Part shown: in pieces, positions 8,091-17,019 of the stretch
How the letters are laid out: each line of letters begins with the position of its first letter
How positions within the stretch are numbered: the first letter of the stretch is position 1
Assembly (NCBI GenBank): GCA_900551745.1
Contig: URXA01000006.1
Location: 1-64,000 of the forward strand
Length of the DNA stretch: 64,000 nt
Reading direction: 5' to 3'
Origin: an uncultured Phascolarctobacterium sp.
GTDB lineage: Bacteria > Bacillota > Negativicutes > Acidaminococcales > Acidaminococcaceae
The notes under the pieces: model-generated
Told to the model about the DNA's origin: nothing
The model's database searches: none
Seen by the model: the letters and a program-made list of their open reading frames with translations, nothing else
Position numbers and translations under genes: made by a program

Positions 8091-9878
8091 TTATTTGTCT
8101 TTTTTGACTAATGTTGCACGGATATGCAATTCACGCAGCTGTTTCTCGTCAACATCGTTCGGAGCCTGAGTCATCAGACAGCTTGCACTCTGTGTTTTCG
8201 GAAAAGCAATAACGTCACGGATAGAATCACGTTTAGCCATAATCATGATCAAACGGTCAAGACCAAAGGCCAAACCGCCGTGCGGAGGAGCACCATATTC
8301 AAAGGCATCCATCATAAAGCCGAATTTCTCTTTTGCCTGCTCTTCGGTAAGACCGATAGCCTTAAAAACTTCGTTTTGGACATCACGACGATGGATACGG
8401 ATGGAACCGCCGCCGATTTCGGTACCATTAAGTACCATATCGTAAGCTTTGGCATATACTTTGCCAGGATCAGTAGCCAGCATAGCCAGATCCTCGTCAC
8501 GTGGAGCCGTAAACGGATGATGCATTGCCACATAACGCTTTTCTTCATCGTTATATTCAAACATCGGAAAATCTACGACCCAGGCAAATGCCAGCATATC
8601 TTCGTCAATCAGTTCACGGCGTTTAGCCATTTCCAGACGCAGAGCGCCCAAAGCCTGAGCAACTACAGCCGGTTTATCAGCAACGAACAAAATCAGATCG
8701 CCCGGTTCAGCCGCTGCAGTTTTCAGGATATTTGCCAAATGTGCTTCACTGAAGAATTTAGCGATTGGCGATTTGACACTGCCATCTTCCTGAATCTGCA
8801 TCCAAGCCAGACCTTTGGCACCATAGATACCAACGAATTCAACCAGACCGTCCAGCTCACGGCGCGGGATCGCGGCATAGCCTTTAACATTGATAGCTTT
8901 AACGACACCGCCGTCTTCTACGATAGCATTGAACACTTTAAAGTCAGAATCCTTAACAGCTTCAGACATATTGACCAGTTCCATACCAAAACGCAGGTCC
9001 GGCTTATCGCTGCCAAAACGATCCATAGCTTCGTCCCAGGTCAAACGCTGCATCGGCAGCTGGATCTTTTTACCCATAGCGCCTTCAAATACATACGCCA
9101 TCAGGCCTTCCATCATTTCCATAATATCCTCAGCGTCTACGAAAGACATTTCAATATCCAACTGAGTAAATTCCGGCTGACGGTCAGCACGCAGATCTTC
9201 ATCGCGGAAGCAGCGGGCGATTTGGAAATAACGCTCCATACCGGCAACCATCAAGATCTGTTTAAAAATCTGCGGTGATTGCGGCAAAGCATAGAATTTG
9301 CCAGGATTGACACGGCTCGGCACCAGATAGTCACGCGCGCCTTCAGGAGTACTTTTAGTCAGCATCGGCGTTTCGATTTCACAGAACCCGTTTGTATCCA
9401 TATAATCACGCATCAATTTAGTAACTTTATGACGCAAAATCAAATTCTTCTGCATTTCCGGACGGCGCAAATCCAAATAACGGTATTTCAAGCGCAGGTT
9501 CTCGTCAGTATCGATATCGTCCTGAATATAAAACGGCGGAGTTTTGGCAGCATTGAGTACTTCCAAATCAGCGGCAACCACTTCGATCTCGCCGGTAGCC
9601 AGATTAGGGTTAACGGTAGCCGCATCGCGAAGACGCACTTTACCTGCTACTTTGATAACGTATTCGCTGCGAATAGCTTCAGCAGTCGTAAAGCTATTGC
9701 CTGCATCGTCAGGGTCAACAACAATTTGAACGATACCGCTGCGATCGCGCAGATCGACGAAAATCAACCCGCCGTGATCGCGGCGTTTGGCAACCCAACC
9801 GCATAAAACTACTTGTTCGCCTGCTGCCTCTTTAGTCAGCAAACCGCAGCTATGACTGCGTTTTAAAGAATCACTCAT
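8091..9878 (-). CDS. aspS: Aspartyl-tRNA synthetase
   Basis: The 595-aa class IIb enzyme charges tRNA-Asp. It has an N-terminal OB-fold anticodon-binding domain (about residues 15-105), a bacterial-type GAD insertion domain in the middle, and the class II catalytic motifs: motif 2 within the RCFRDEDLRADRQPEFTQLD segment and motif 3 as GGLAFGLDRL near the C-terminus. Length is typical of bacterial-type AspRS. The gene overlaps the end of hisS by 8 bases, so the two are translationally coupled. Whether it is discriminating or also charges tRNA-Asn cannot be decided from what I can see. Confidence 0.97.
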   Translation of the reverse strand: MSDSLKRSHSCGLLTKEAAGEQVVLCGWVAKRRDHGGLIFVDLRDRSGIVQIVVDPDDAGNSFTTAEAIRSEYVIKVAGKVRLRDAATVNPNLATGEIEVVAADLEVLNAAKTPPFYIQDDIDTDENLRLKYRYLDLRRPEMQKNLILRHKVTKLMRDYMDTNGFCEIETPMLTKSTPEGARDYLVPSRVNPGKFYALPQSPQIFKQILMVAGMERYFQIARCFRDEDLRADRQPEFTQLDIEMSFVDAEDIMEMMEGLMAYVFEGAMGKKIQLPMQRLTWDEAMDRFGSDKPDLRFGMELVNMSEAVKDSDFKVFNAIVEDGGVVKAINVKGYAAIPRRELDGLVEFVGIYGAKGLAWMQIQEDGSVKSPIAKFFSEAHLANILKTAAAEPGDLILFVADKPAVVAQALGALRLEMAKRRELIDEDMLAFAWVVDFPMFEYNDEEKRYVAMHHPFTAPRDEDLAMLATDPGKVYAKAYDMVLNGTEIGGGSIRIHRRDVQNEVFKAIGLTEEQAKEKFGFMMDAFEYGAPPHGGLAFGLDRLIMIMAKRDSIRDVIAFPKTQSASCLMTQAPNDVDEKQLRELHIRATLVKKDK

Positions 9879-11142
9879 GACTTTGCACCTCTGTTTTTAA
9901 AATTGATGTAATATCTTGGATAGGGATCTCAGTCTGCTCGCTGGTCGCCATATTTCTTAATACGGCACAACCGCGCGCCACCTCGTCTTCACCTAAAATC
10001 AACACATATTTAGCAGCCAATCTGTTAGCCTGCTTCATCTGGGCTTTCATACTGCGGCTCAAAAAATCAAATTCCACCTTCATACCTTCACGGCGCAAAG
10101 CGATCGCTTCCTTAAAAGCCAGCGTAAAGTTTGCACTGCCCGGGCAAACTACAAAGACATCTATACTGTTATCGAACTGCGGCAGCAGGTTCTGGCTTTC
10201 GATTGCCAGAAGCACGCGCTCCATACCCATTGCAAATCCAATACCCGGTGTTGCCGGACCGCCGATCTCCTCGATCAGGCCGTCATAACGGCCACCGCCG
10301 CAGACAGCGCTTTGCGCTCCCAGGGGAGCATATTGGATCTCAAAGGCAGTCTTAGTATAGTAATCAAGGCCGCGCACCAGATTATGGTCGACTACATAAT
10401 CGACTCCGGCAGCGGTCAGAAGCTCTTTCAAGCCTTCAAAATGTGCTTTGCATTCCTCGCACAGACATTCTTCCAAGCTTGGCGCACCAGCAGCCAGCTC
10501 CTGATCGTGCGGATTTTTGCAGTCCAGTAAACGTAATGGATTGCGGTCGAAACGTGACTGACAATCCTTGCACATCTCGCCAAGATGCGGCCGGAAATAT
10601 TCCTGCAGCTTCTCTCTATGCAGTGGTCTGCATTTCGGGCAGCCGACAGAATTTACTTTCAGCTTCAAATCTTTTAAACCCAAAGTCTGCAAAATCTGTA
10701 CCGCCAGTAAAATGATCTCGGCATCGATATTAGGACCCTCTACGCCCAGCGCTTCCACGCCAAACTGATGGAACTGCCGGTAACGCCCGGCCTGCGGCCT
10801 GTCGTACCTGAACATCGGCCCGATATAAAACAGCTTTGTCGGCGCCGGATCGGCATACATTTTATTTTCTACATACGACCGGACGGCAGAAGCCGTATTT
10901 TCGGGGCGCAGCGTCAGACTGCGTTCACCTCGGTCAGTAAAAGTGTACATTTCTTTTTCAACAACGTCTGTCGTTTCACCGATACCGCGCAAAAACAGCT
11001 CGGTATGCTCAAAAACAGGCGTCCTGATTTCCAGATAACCATATTGGGCACAAATCTCACGCATAGTGCGTTCCAGATAACGCCATGCTTCCACATCGCG
11101 CGGCAGGATATCTTTCGTGCCTCTCGGTGCTGTGGTCAACAC
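9871..11142 (-). CDS. hisS: Histidyl-tRNA synthetase
   Basis: The 423-aa class II synthetase starts with the typical RGTKDILPRDVEAW. Motif 2 (FRYDRPQAGRYRQFHQFGVE), the histidine-specific LVRGLDYYTKTAFEI and GGGRYDGL segments, and a C-terminal anticodon-binding domain of about 90 residues are all visible. It starts 2 bases after hemZ ends and overlaps aspS at its 3' end, consistent with one operon. hisS-aspS adjacency is standard in Firmicutes. Confidence 0.97.
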   Translation of the reverse strand: MLTTAPRGTKDILPRDVEAWRYLERTMREICAQYGYLEIRTPVFEHTELFLRGIGETTDVVEKEMYTFTDRGERSLTLRPENTASAVRSYVENKMYADPAPTKLFYIGPMFRYDRPQAGRYRQFHQFGVEALGVEGPNIDAEIILLAVQILQTLGLKDLKLKVNSVGCPKCRPLHREKLQEYFRPHLGEMCKDCQSRFDRNPLRLLDCKNPHDQELAAGAPSLEECLCEECKAHFEGLKELLTAAGVDYVVDHNLVRGLDYYTKTAFEIQYAPLGAQSAVCGGGRYDGLIEEIGGPATPGIGFAMGMERVLLAIESQNLLPQFDNSIDVFVVCPGSANFTLAFKEAIALRREGMKVEFDFLSRSMKAQMKQANRLAAKYVLILGEDEVARGCAVLRNMATSEQTEIPIQDITSILKTEVQSHE

Positions 11143-11144
11143 AT

Positions 11145-12590
11145 CTATTCCTCCTCATCCGCAAAAAGCAGGCTGCGTTTATGCGCCAGCTGCGGCAGAT
11201 TACCCGTATATGTCCCGATATCTTTGGGCATATTGAGCTTTTTAAGATGATGCCCGTCTGCCTGCGGCACTTTAGTCGCAGACGCCGGCCCGATTCCAAG
11301 CACAACGTGACGCTCTTCCATCATCTGAATATTATAAAGGCTGGCACTGCCTGAAGCAGCATAGCCTATATTAGCAAGATTACCCAGCATGTAATGCTGG
11401 CGGTATAAATAATAAGGCAGCATCCCCATTGCTGCAGCAGTTTCGCTACCGTAAGCTACAAGCGCCTCTGCATCCTCAGCCGTCAGACTGCTGAACTGCG
11501 CACCAAATATCGGGGCGCTTTTTTTGAGCGTTAAGGTATGCACTGTCAGATTATCAGGAGCCAAAGCCCTGATGCCGTCAAGCGAAGCCCGCACATCATC
11601 AGCCGTTTCCCCAGGCAACCCGATGATCAGATCGGTATTGACAGTTTTGATGCCGCTGTGCCGTACCAGGTCATAGGACCGATAAAAATCCTGCACCGTA
11701 TGACTGCGGCCAATTGCTTTTAAAGTTTTGTCGTGCAAAGTCTGCGGATTGACGCTGATCCTGTTCACTCCGCAGGCTTCCATAACTTTCAGCTTTTCGG
11801 CACTGAAACAATCAGGCCGTCCTGCTTCCACTGTAAACTCGCGAACCCCAGGCAAAAGCAAATGCCGCGCCGTCAGCGCAATGAGCCGTGCAAATGCTGT
11901 TTCACTAAGGCTGGTCGGTGTACCGCCGCCAATGTAAACAGCAGTAACATTTAGGCTATGCATACTTAATAATTGTACCACAGTAAGCATATCTTGTTCA
12001 ATGAAATTTAAAAACTTTTGCTGTAATTCTTCCTCAAGCGGCACAATTCCCGATGGGAAAGAGCAATAAGAACAGCGCGTAGGGCAAAAAGGAATACCGA
12101 TATAAATGCCAACCTGCTTTTCCGCAGCCGGCAAAAGCTGTCTTTGCCGCAGGCAAATCTCTGTCAGCAGCTGCGCCTGTCCGTGAGGCAGCAGGTAATG
12201 ACGCTCCAGATACTGCGGAAGCTCGTCACAGCTTAACCCGCTGTCTAAAAGCTTATGGGCAAGTTTTCCCGGACGTACGCCTGTCAAAATTCCCCACGGC
12301 ATCACCAGACCGCGCCTCACAGCCTGTCCCAGCACATCCAGCACCGCCAGCTTAGCGCAGCGCACCCATTCGCCCCGTACATCCTGTAAAATTGTAAATG
12401 GCCTGCTTACTCTTCTGGTGCCGTCTTCCGTCTGCAAAATCGCCACGCAGCCATCAGCTTCCTGCACGATTTTAAGCACATCAGCACTGTCAGACTGCGG
12501 TAAAATGTCAAAGAACGCGGCCATCTCAGCGACAGGCCGCGTTAAATCATAAGGTAAATTCTGCTCTAATCTATAATCACTAATCATCAT
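11145..12590 (-). CDS. hemZ: HemZ-type radical SAM coproporphyrinogen dehydrogenase
   Basis: A 481-aa radical SAM protein of the HemN/HemZ branch. The iron-sulfur cluster motif CxxxCxxC is at Cys169, Cys173 and Cys176 (PFCPTRCSYC), followed by the SAM-binding YIGGGTPT. The roughly 160-residue N-terminal extension before the radical SAM core is characteristic of HemZ. HemZ is annotated as oxygen-independent coproporphyrinogen III oxidase, but the activity of this branch is not firmly proven, and some HemN-like proteins act in heme handling instead. It lies in the relA-hisS-aspS block, 5 bases after the PerM-like gene. Confidence 0.88.
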   Translation of the reverse strand: MMISDYRLEQNLPYDLTRPVAEMAAFFDILPQSDSADVLKIVQEADGCVAILQTEDGTRRVSRPFTILQDVRGEWVRCAKLAVLDVLGQAVRRGLVMPWGILTGVRPGKLAHKLLDSGLSCDELPQYLERHYLLPHGQAQLLTEICLRQRQLLPAAEKQVGIYIGIPFCPTRCSYCSFPSGIVPLEEELQQKFLNFIEQDMLTVVQLLSMHSLNVTAVYIGGGTPTSLSETAFARLIALTARHLLLPGVREFTVEAGRPDCFSAEKLKVMEACGVNRISVNPQTLHDKTLKAIGRSHTVQDFYRSYDLVRHSGIKTVNTDLIIGLPGETADDVRASLDGIRALAPDNLTVHTLTLKKSAPIFGAQFSSLTAEDAEALVAYGSETAAAMGMLPYYLYRQHYMLGNLANIGYAASGSASLYNIQMMEERHVVLGIGPASATKVPQADGHHLKKLNMPKDIGTYTGNLPQLAHKRSLLFADEEE

Positions 12591-12595
12591 CGTTT

Positions 12596-13681
12596 TTACT
12601 GCTCAGTTTCTGTTGGCCGAGGTTCGTCAGAACTATGCCATAATTCTTTATACAAGACCCGATATACAGCAGCCACCGGCACGGCAAAGAGCATACCCAA
12701 AATACCGTACAGCTTGGCACCGATCAGCAGGCTCAAAATCAAAACTACGGGATGCAGGTCGATTTTGCTGCCCATGATCCGAGGCATCAGGATATTGCCG
12801 TCGATCTGATAAAAAACCAGATAAAACAGCGCTACCGAAAAAGCCGATGAAGTATTTTGCGAATACGCGATAAATACCGCCGGTACAGCACCCATCAAGG
12901 GGCCAACCACCGGCACAGTCTCGGCCATAACAGCCAGGAAACCAAAAACAAGCGGGAACTGGATTCCCAGTATCGCCACGCCCACAGTAATGCACGCACC
13001 TGCAATCAGGCTCAGTTTACCAAGCCCTTGGATATATGCGCTCAGCGTTCTGCCGATCTCATCCAAAATGTGCGCCACCTTCGGCTGCGTATCATAAGTA
13101 AACAGATTGATCATCATCAGACGCAGCTCACGCCAGTCTTTCAAAAAGTAAAAAGCTAAAAACGGAACGACGATCAAACCAACCAGATTGGCAATAATGT
13201 CCATCGTCGATTTAAACAAATTCCGGAGAATACCTCCCATAAAACCCATAACCCAGGTCATCGCATCGTCGATCAAGGTTTCAAAATTATATGGCAGCCG
13301 TGGATACTGGGACGGATCCTTCAATAACCAGTCCATATTAGTAGACTCGACCTTTGTCGTATAATCAGGCAGCTTTGCCACCAGGTCATTGATCTGCCCG
13401 AACAAAGGCAGCAAAATAAAAGTAACGGCCAAAAACATAAACATGCCAAAAGCCATAAAGGCCAGGATGATTGCCACCACACGCGACAAATGGATAGTAC
13501 CCTGTCCCACGGTGATCTTGGAAAACATATTCGACACCGGGTACAGAGCAAACGCCAGACCTATCGCTAAAAGAATGGGGAACAGAAACGTAGCGAGCTC
13601 GTATAAAATAAAGGATACGCCCGCCGCTATTGCCAATTTGAAAGTTGTACTGTTTCTCAGCAGCTTGATACTTTTGATCAT
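12596..13681 (-). CDS. AI-2E family (PerM/YrrI-like) membrane protein
   Basis: A 361-aa polytopic protein with hydrophobic segments in the N-terminal third, a soluble-looking stretch around residues 95-150, and a cluster of helices in the C-terminal half, as in the AI-2E/PerM transporter superfamily. The family segment PVVGPLMGAVPAVFIA and the C-terminal DGNILMPRIMGSKIDLHPVVLIL are clearly seen. Members have been linked to autoinducer-2 export or Na+/H+ exchange; the substrate here is unknown. It is co-directional and tightly spaced with the metallo-hydrolase gene and hemZ. Confidence 0.85.
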   Translation of the reverse strand: MIKSIKLLRNSTTFKLAIAAGVSFILYELATFLFPILLAIGLAFALYPVSNMFSKITVGQGTIHLSRVVAIILAFMAFGMFMFLAVTFILLPLFGQINDLVAKLPDYTTKVESTNMDWLLKDPSQYPRLPYNFETLIDDAMTWVMGFMGGILRNLFKSTMDIIANLVGLIVVPFLAFYFLKDWRELRLMMINLFTYDTQPKVAHILDEIGRTLSAYIQGLGKLSLIAGACITVGVAILGIQFPLVFGFLAVMAETVPVVGPLMGAVPAVFIAYSQNTSSAFSVALFYLVFYQIDGNILMPRIMGSKIDLHPVVLILSLLIGAKLYGILGMLFAVPVAAVYRVLYKELWHSSDEPRPTETEQ

Positions 13682-13693
13682 TTTTTTGCTTAC

Positions 13694-14314
13694 TTATTGC
13701 AGAAACGGATTTCTGCGCCTCTCCCATCCCACTGTAGTTGCAGGTCCATGTCCCGGCAAAAGCTTTGTTTCATCAGGTAAAACCAGAATTTTATCTTTGA
13801 TAGAATTCAAAATCTGTTTGTAAGAACCACCCGGCAGATCAGTACGGCCGATAGACTCGGCAAACACCGTATCGCCGCAGAACACCACATCACCGCAGAC
13901 AAGGCAAACGCCGCCGCGAGTGTGTCCGGGAGTTGCCAGCACTTTAAAATCAAGGCCGGCTTCGGTAACAGTTTCCCCATCCTTAAAAATTTTATCAGCA
14001 GGCGCAAAAGCTGCGTCCATGCCCATATATGCCGAAAGATTGCTGGTCGCCTTCGTCAGCATCTCTGCATCTTCCTCACTGATATAAACTCTGGCTCCGG
14101 TAGCCTTGCGTACCTCGTCCAAACCCATAATATGGTCGCTGTGACCATGTGTGATAAAAATCGCATCAATAGTGATACTTTCTTTTTTGATCGCGGCAAC
14201 GATCCTGTCGCCGTCTCCGCCCGGATCAACAACAACACCGTGACCGGTAGCTTCGTTGACCGCTATATAGCAGTTAGTACCAAGCATACCAACTTCCATT
14301 TTTAAAACCTTCAT
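13694..14314 (-). CDS. MBL-fold metallo-hydrolase (glyoxalase II-like, YrvJ-region)
   Basis: A 206-aa metallo-beta-lactamase-fold hydrolase. The di-metal motif HxHxDH is intact at His56, His58, Asp60 and His61 (THGHSDH), with further ligands in ATPGHTRGGVC, CGDTVF and the C-terminal LLPGHGPAT. Its size fits the small hydroxyacylglutathione hydrolase-like proteins of Firmicutes, many of which act on thioesters or persulfides. The substrate is unknown. It sits between dtd and the PerM-like gene in the conserved block, starting 10 bases after dtd ends. Confidence 0.88.
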   Translation of the reverse strand: MKVLKMEVGMLGTNCYIAVNEATGHGVVVDPGGDGDRIVAAIKKESITIDAIFITHGHSDHIMGLDEVRKATGARVYISEEDAEMLTKATSNLSAYMGMDAAFAPADKIFKDGETVTEAGLDFKVLATPGHTRGGVCLVCGDVVFCGDTVFAESIGRTDLPGGSYKQILNSIKDKILVLPDETKLLPGHGPATTVGWERRRNPFLQ

Positions 14315-14324
14315 GTCAAACCTC

Positions 14325-14774
14325 CTAAAAATTCTTTTTACTGTCTAATAAAATCGTTACCGGGCCATTATTTACAAGGCTCACAAGCATATGCGCCTGA
14401 AACTTCCCGGTGCCGACGCTAAGCCCCTTCGCCCGTGCTCCGGCCACAAATTTTTCATAATAGGCATTAGCCATTTCAGCACCCGCCGCCCTATCAAATG
14501 ACGGCCGTTTACCCTTGCGGCAATCGCCGTACAAAGTAAACTGTGAAACTACCAGAAGCCCGCCGCCCACATCTGCTACCGACAGGTTCATCTTTTCCTG
14601 TCCGTCTTCAAAAATACGCAGACCTGCGACCTTATCAAGCAAATACTCCAAATCTCTGTCTGTATCTTCCTTCTCAACACCCAGCAGTACTAAAAGGCCT
14701 TTGCCAACACTGCCTACCATAGCACCTTCCACCTCGACAGCAGCGCTGTCTACACGCTGTACAACTGCTCTCAC
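14325..14774 (-). CDS. dtd: D-aminoacyl-tRNA deacylase
   Basis: The 149-aa enzyme removes D-amino acids (and glycine mis-charged on tRNA-Ala) from tRNA. Both active-site signatures are present: SQFTLYGD at residues 77-84 and the cis Gly-Pro motif GPVT at 137-140. Length is exactly that of the family. It begins one base after the relA stop codon, so it is very likely co-transcribed and coupled to relA, the same neighbour as in Bacillus (yrvI). Confidence 0.97.
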   Translation of the reverse strand: MRAVVQRVDSAAVEVEGAMVGSVGKGLLVLLGVEKEDTDRDLEYLLDKVAGLRIFEDGQEKMNLSVADVGGGLLVVSQFTLYGDCRKGKRPSFDRAAGAEMANAYYEKFVAGARAKGLSVGTGKFQAHMLVSLVNNGPVTILLDSKKNF

Positions 14775-14775
14775 G

Positions 14776-17007
14776 TCAGCCTCCCTGTCCGTTGGAAATC
14801 ATTCTTTCCACACTGTAAACGCCTTTCATGCGTTTGATTTTATTCATAATATTATCCAGCTGTTCCAGATTACTGATATCAATACCCATACTTATATTCG
14901 CCATCTTATGCTTATCGATACGGCAATTCAGCGCATTGATATTCAGCTTCGATTCGCTCATCACCATCATAATATCAGCCATCATACCGGGCCGATCTCC
15001 GGCAGATATAATGATATTGACCCTATACAGAGAATCTGTAGCAATATCCCAGGCTACCTCGATCAAACGGCTCTGCTCCTCGGGATTATTGCTCATCACA
15101 TTAGGGCAGTCCCTGCGATGCACCGAAATACCGCTGCCGCGCGTGATATACCCGATAACCGGATCGCCCGGAATCGGATTACAGCAGCGCGCCAGTTTGA
15201 CCATAATGCCCTCTTCGCCCTTGACTAAAATGCCATGACTGGACTTAGCCTTAGAGCGGCGCGGCTTCAGTTCGGCCAGCAGCTGCGACAGGTCTTTCGT
15301 TGTCGTCAGCTTCTGCTCTTTCTTATACAGCTCCACCAGCTTCGACATCACACTGTTGATAGTGATCCCGCCATAACCGATAGTCGCCATCAAATTTTCT
15401 TCGTTCTCTAAACGCAGCTGAGCGCTGACGTCCTTCAGTTTATCAATTTTCAGCAAAATCTTAGGATCATAGCCCAGACGTTTGCATTCCTTTTCCAGCA
15501 TTTCGCGGCCTTTAATGATATTCTCCTCACGCCGCTCCTTCTTGAACCAGGATTTAATCTTATTACGGCTGTCAGAAGAACCGACGATATTCAGCCAGTC
15601 ACGGCTGGGGCCTGCTGCCTGCTTCGAGGTAATGACCTCGACAATATCACCGTTGCTGAGCTTATAATCAAGCGGTACGATACGTCCGTTTACCTTAGCG
15701 CCGACGCAGCGGTTACCGACATCCGTATGGATACGGTATGCAAAATCGATCGGCACGGCGCCTACCGGCAAATCAATAACGTCGCCGCGCGGCGTAAATA
15801 CAAACACCTCATCGGCAAAAACATCCATCTTTACCGTGTTCACGAAATCACGGGAATCGCTCATATCCTGATGCCATTCCAGCAGCTGACGCAGCCACGA
15901 CAGCTTGGCATCAAAAGTTTTATCACCGCCGGCAGACGGAGCAGGTTTGCTGCCGCCGCTTTCCTTATAACGCCAATGGGCGGCTATACCATATTCAGAA
16001 ATGCGGTGCATCTCAAAAGTCCTGATCTGGATCTCCAGCGGCTGCCCGTTGCCATACAGCACCGTAGTATGCAGCGACTGGTACATATTCGACTTCGGTA
16101 CAGCAACATAATCCTTAAATCGGCCAGGTATAGGCCGCCACATGCTATGCACAACGCCCAGAGTGCCGTAGCAGTCCTTAACACTGTCCACCAGCACACG
16201 GATCGCCAGCAGATCATAAATCTCACTCAGTTCCTTATGGTCGCGCAGCATCTTTTTATGGATACTGTAAAAATTCTTGGGCCGCCCCTGGATCTCGCAC
16301 GTAATATTCATCGAATCAAGATGCTCTTTGATCTCACCCATAGCAGAATGGACCATCGCCTCACGCTCGCGGCGTTTGACCTTGACCTGCTCGACCAGAT
16401 CATAATAGATTTCCGGCTCCATATAACGAAACGCCAGATCCTCCAGCTCCCACTTAATGGTATAAATACCCAAACGGTGAGCCAAAGGCGCATAAATCTC
16501 CATCGTTTCGCGTGAAATTGACTGCTGCTTATGCACCGGCATAAATTTCATCGTCCGCATATTGTGCAGCCTGTCAGCCAGTTTTATCATAACTACGCGT
16601 ATATCCTTGGCCATCGCCAGAAACATCTTACGGTAGTTTTCGATCTGCTGCTCTTCCTTGGAAATATACTCTATCTTGCCTAACTTCGTAACGCCGTCCA
16701 CCAGATCGGCTACCTTCTGCCCAAAGCTCTCTTTCAGGGACTCCAGGCTGATATCAGTATCTTCCACCACATCATGCAAAAAAGCTGCCGCCAAGGTCAG
16801 TTCGTCCAGCTGGAGCTGCGATAAGATCGTAGCTACGCCAAGCGGATGAATGATATAAGGCTCGCCCGACTTGCGGCGCTGGCTGGCATGAGCCTCAGCA
16901 GCCACGTCATAAGCCTTACGTACAAACTCCACCTGTTCCTTATTCAAATAGCTTTCGATCGTCGCAAAAAAATCCTCCACACAAACAACATTTCCTGTTT
17001 CAGGCAT
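14776..17007 (-). CDS. relA: Bifunctional (p)ppGpp synthetase/hydrolase (Rel)
   Basis: The 743-aa Rel protein makes and degrades the stringent-response alarmone. The hydrolase domain keeps its metal site (His54, His78-Asp79 in HDVVED, and LADRLHNMRT), so hydrolysis should be active. The synthetase domain (about 240-350, RFKDYVAVPKSNMYQSLHTTV) is intact. A TGS domain (about 405-465), a conserved helical/zinc-finger-like region with CCNPIPGD, and a C-terminal ACT domain (about 665-735) complete the long Rel architecture. AAGGAAG upstream of the ATG sets the start, 12 bases after recJ. In Bacillus apt lies between recJ and relA; it is missing here. Confidence 0.97.
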   Translation of the reverse strand: MPETGNVVCVEDFFATIESYLNKEQVEFVRKAYDVAAEAHASQRRKSGEPYIIHPLGVATILSQLQLDELTLAAAFLHDVVEDTDISLESLKESFGQKVADLVDGVTKLGKIEYISKEEQQIENYRKMFLAMAKDIRVVMIKLADRLHNMRTMKFMPVHKQQSISRETMEIYAPLAHRLGIYTIKWELEDLAFRYMEPEIYYDLVEQVKVKRREREAMVHSAMGEIKEHLDSMNITCEIQGRPKNFYSIHKKMLRDHKELSEIYDLLAIRVLVDSVKDCYGTLGVVHSMWRPIPGRFKDYVAVPKSNMYQSLHTTVLYGNGQPLEIQIRTFEMHRISEYGIAAHWRYKESGGSKPAPSAGGDKTFDAKLSWLRQLLEWHQDMSDSRDFVNTVKMDVFADEVFVFTPRGDVIDLPVGAVPIDFAYRIHTDVGNRCVGAKVNGRIVPLDYKLSNGDIVEVITSKQAAGPSRDWLNIVGSSDSRNKIKSWFKKERREENIIKGREMLEKECKRLGYDPKILLKIDKLKDVSAQLRLENEENLMATIGYGGITINSVMSKLVELYKKEQKLTTTKDLSQLLAELKPRRSKAKSSHGILVKGEEGIMVKLARCCNPIPGDPVIGYITRGSGISVHRRDCPNVMSNNPEEQSRLIEVAWDIATDSLYRVNIIISAGDRPGMMADIMMVMSESKLNINALNCRIDKHKMANISMGIDISNLEQLDNIMNKIKRMKGVYSVERMISNGQGG

Positions 17008-17019
17008 CTTAGCACTTCC

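Noticed and set aside
8124..9278. 384-aa plus-strand reading frame opposite aspS
   Set aside because: It is antisense to a clearly real aspS, has no recognisable domain and no good ribosome-binding site; long antisense frames are common opposite such genes.
15727..16515. 262-aa plus-strand frame opposite relA
   Set aside because: Antisense to the intact Rel synthetase and hydrolase domains, with no family resemblance.
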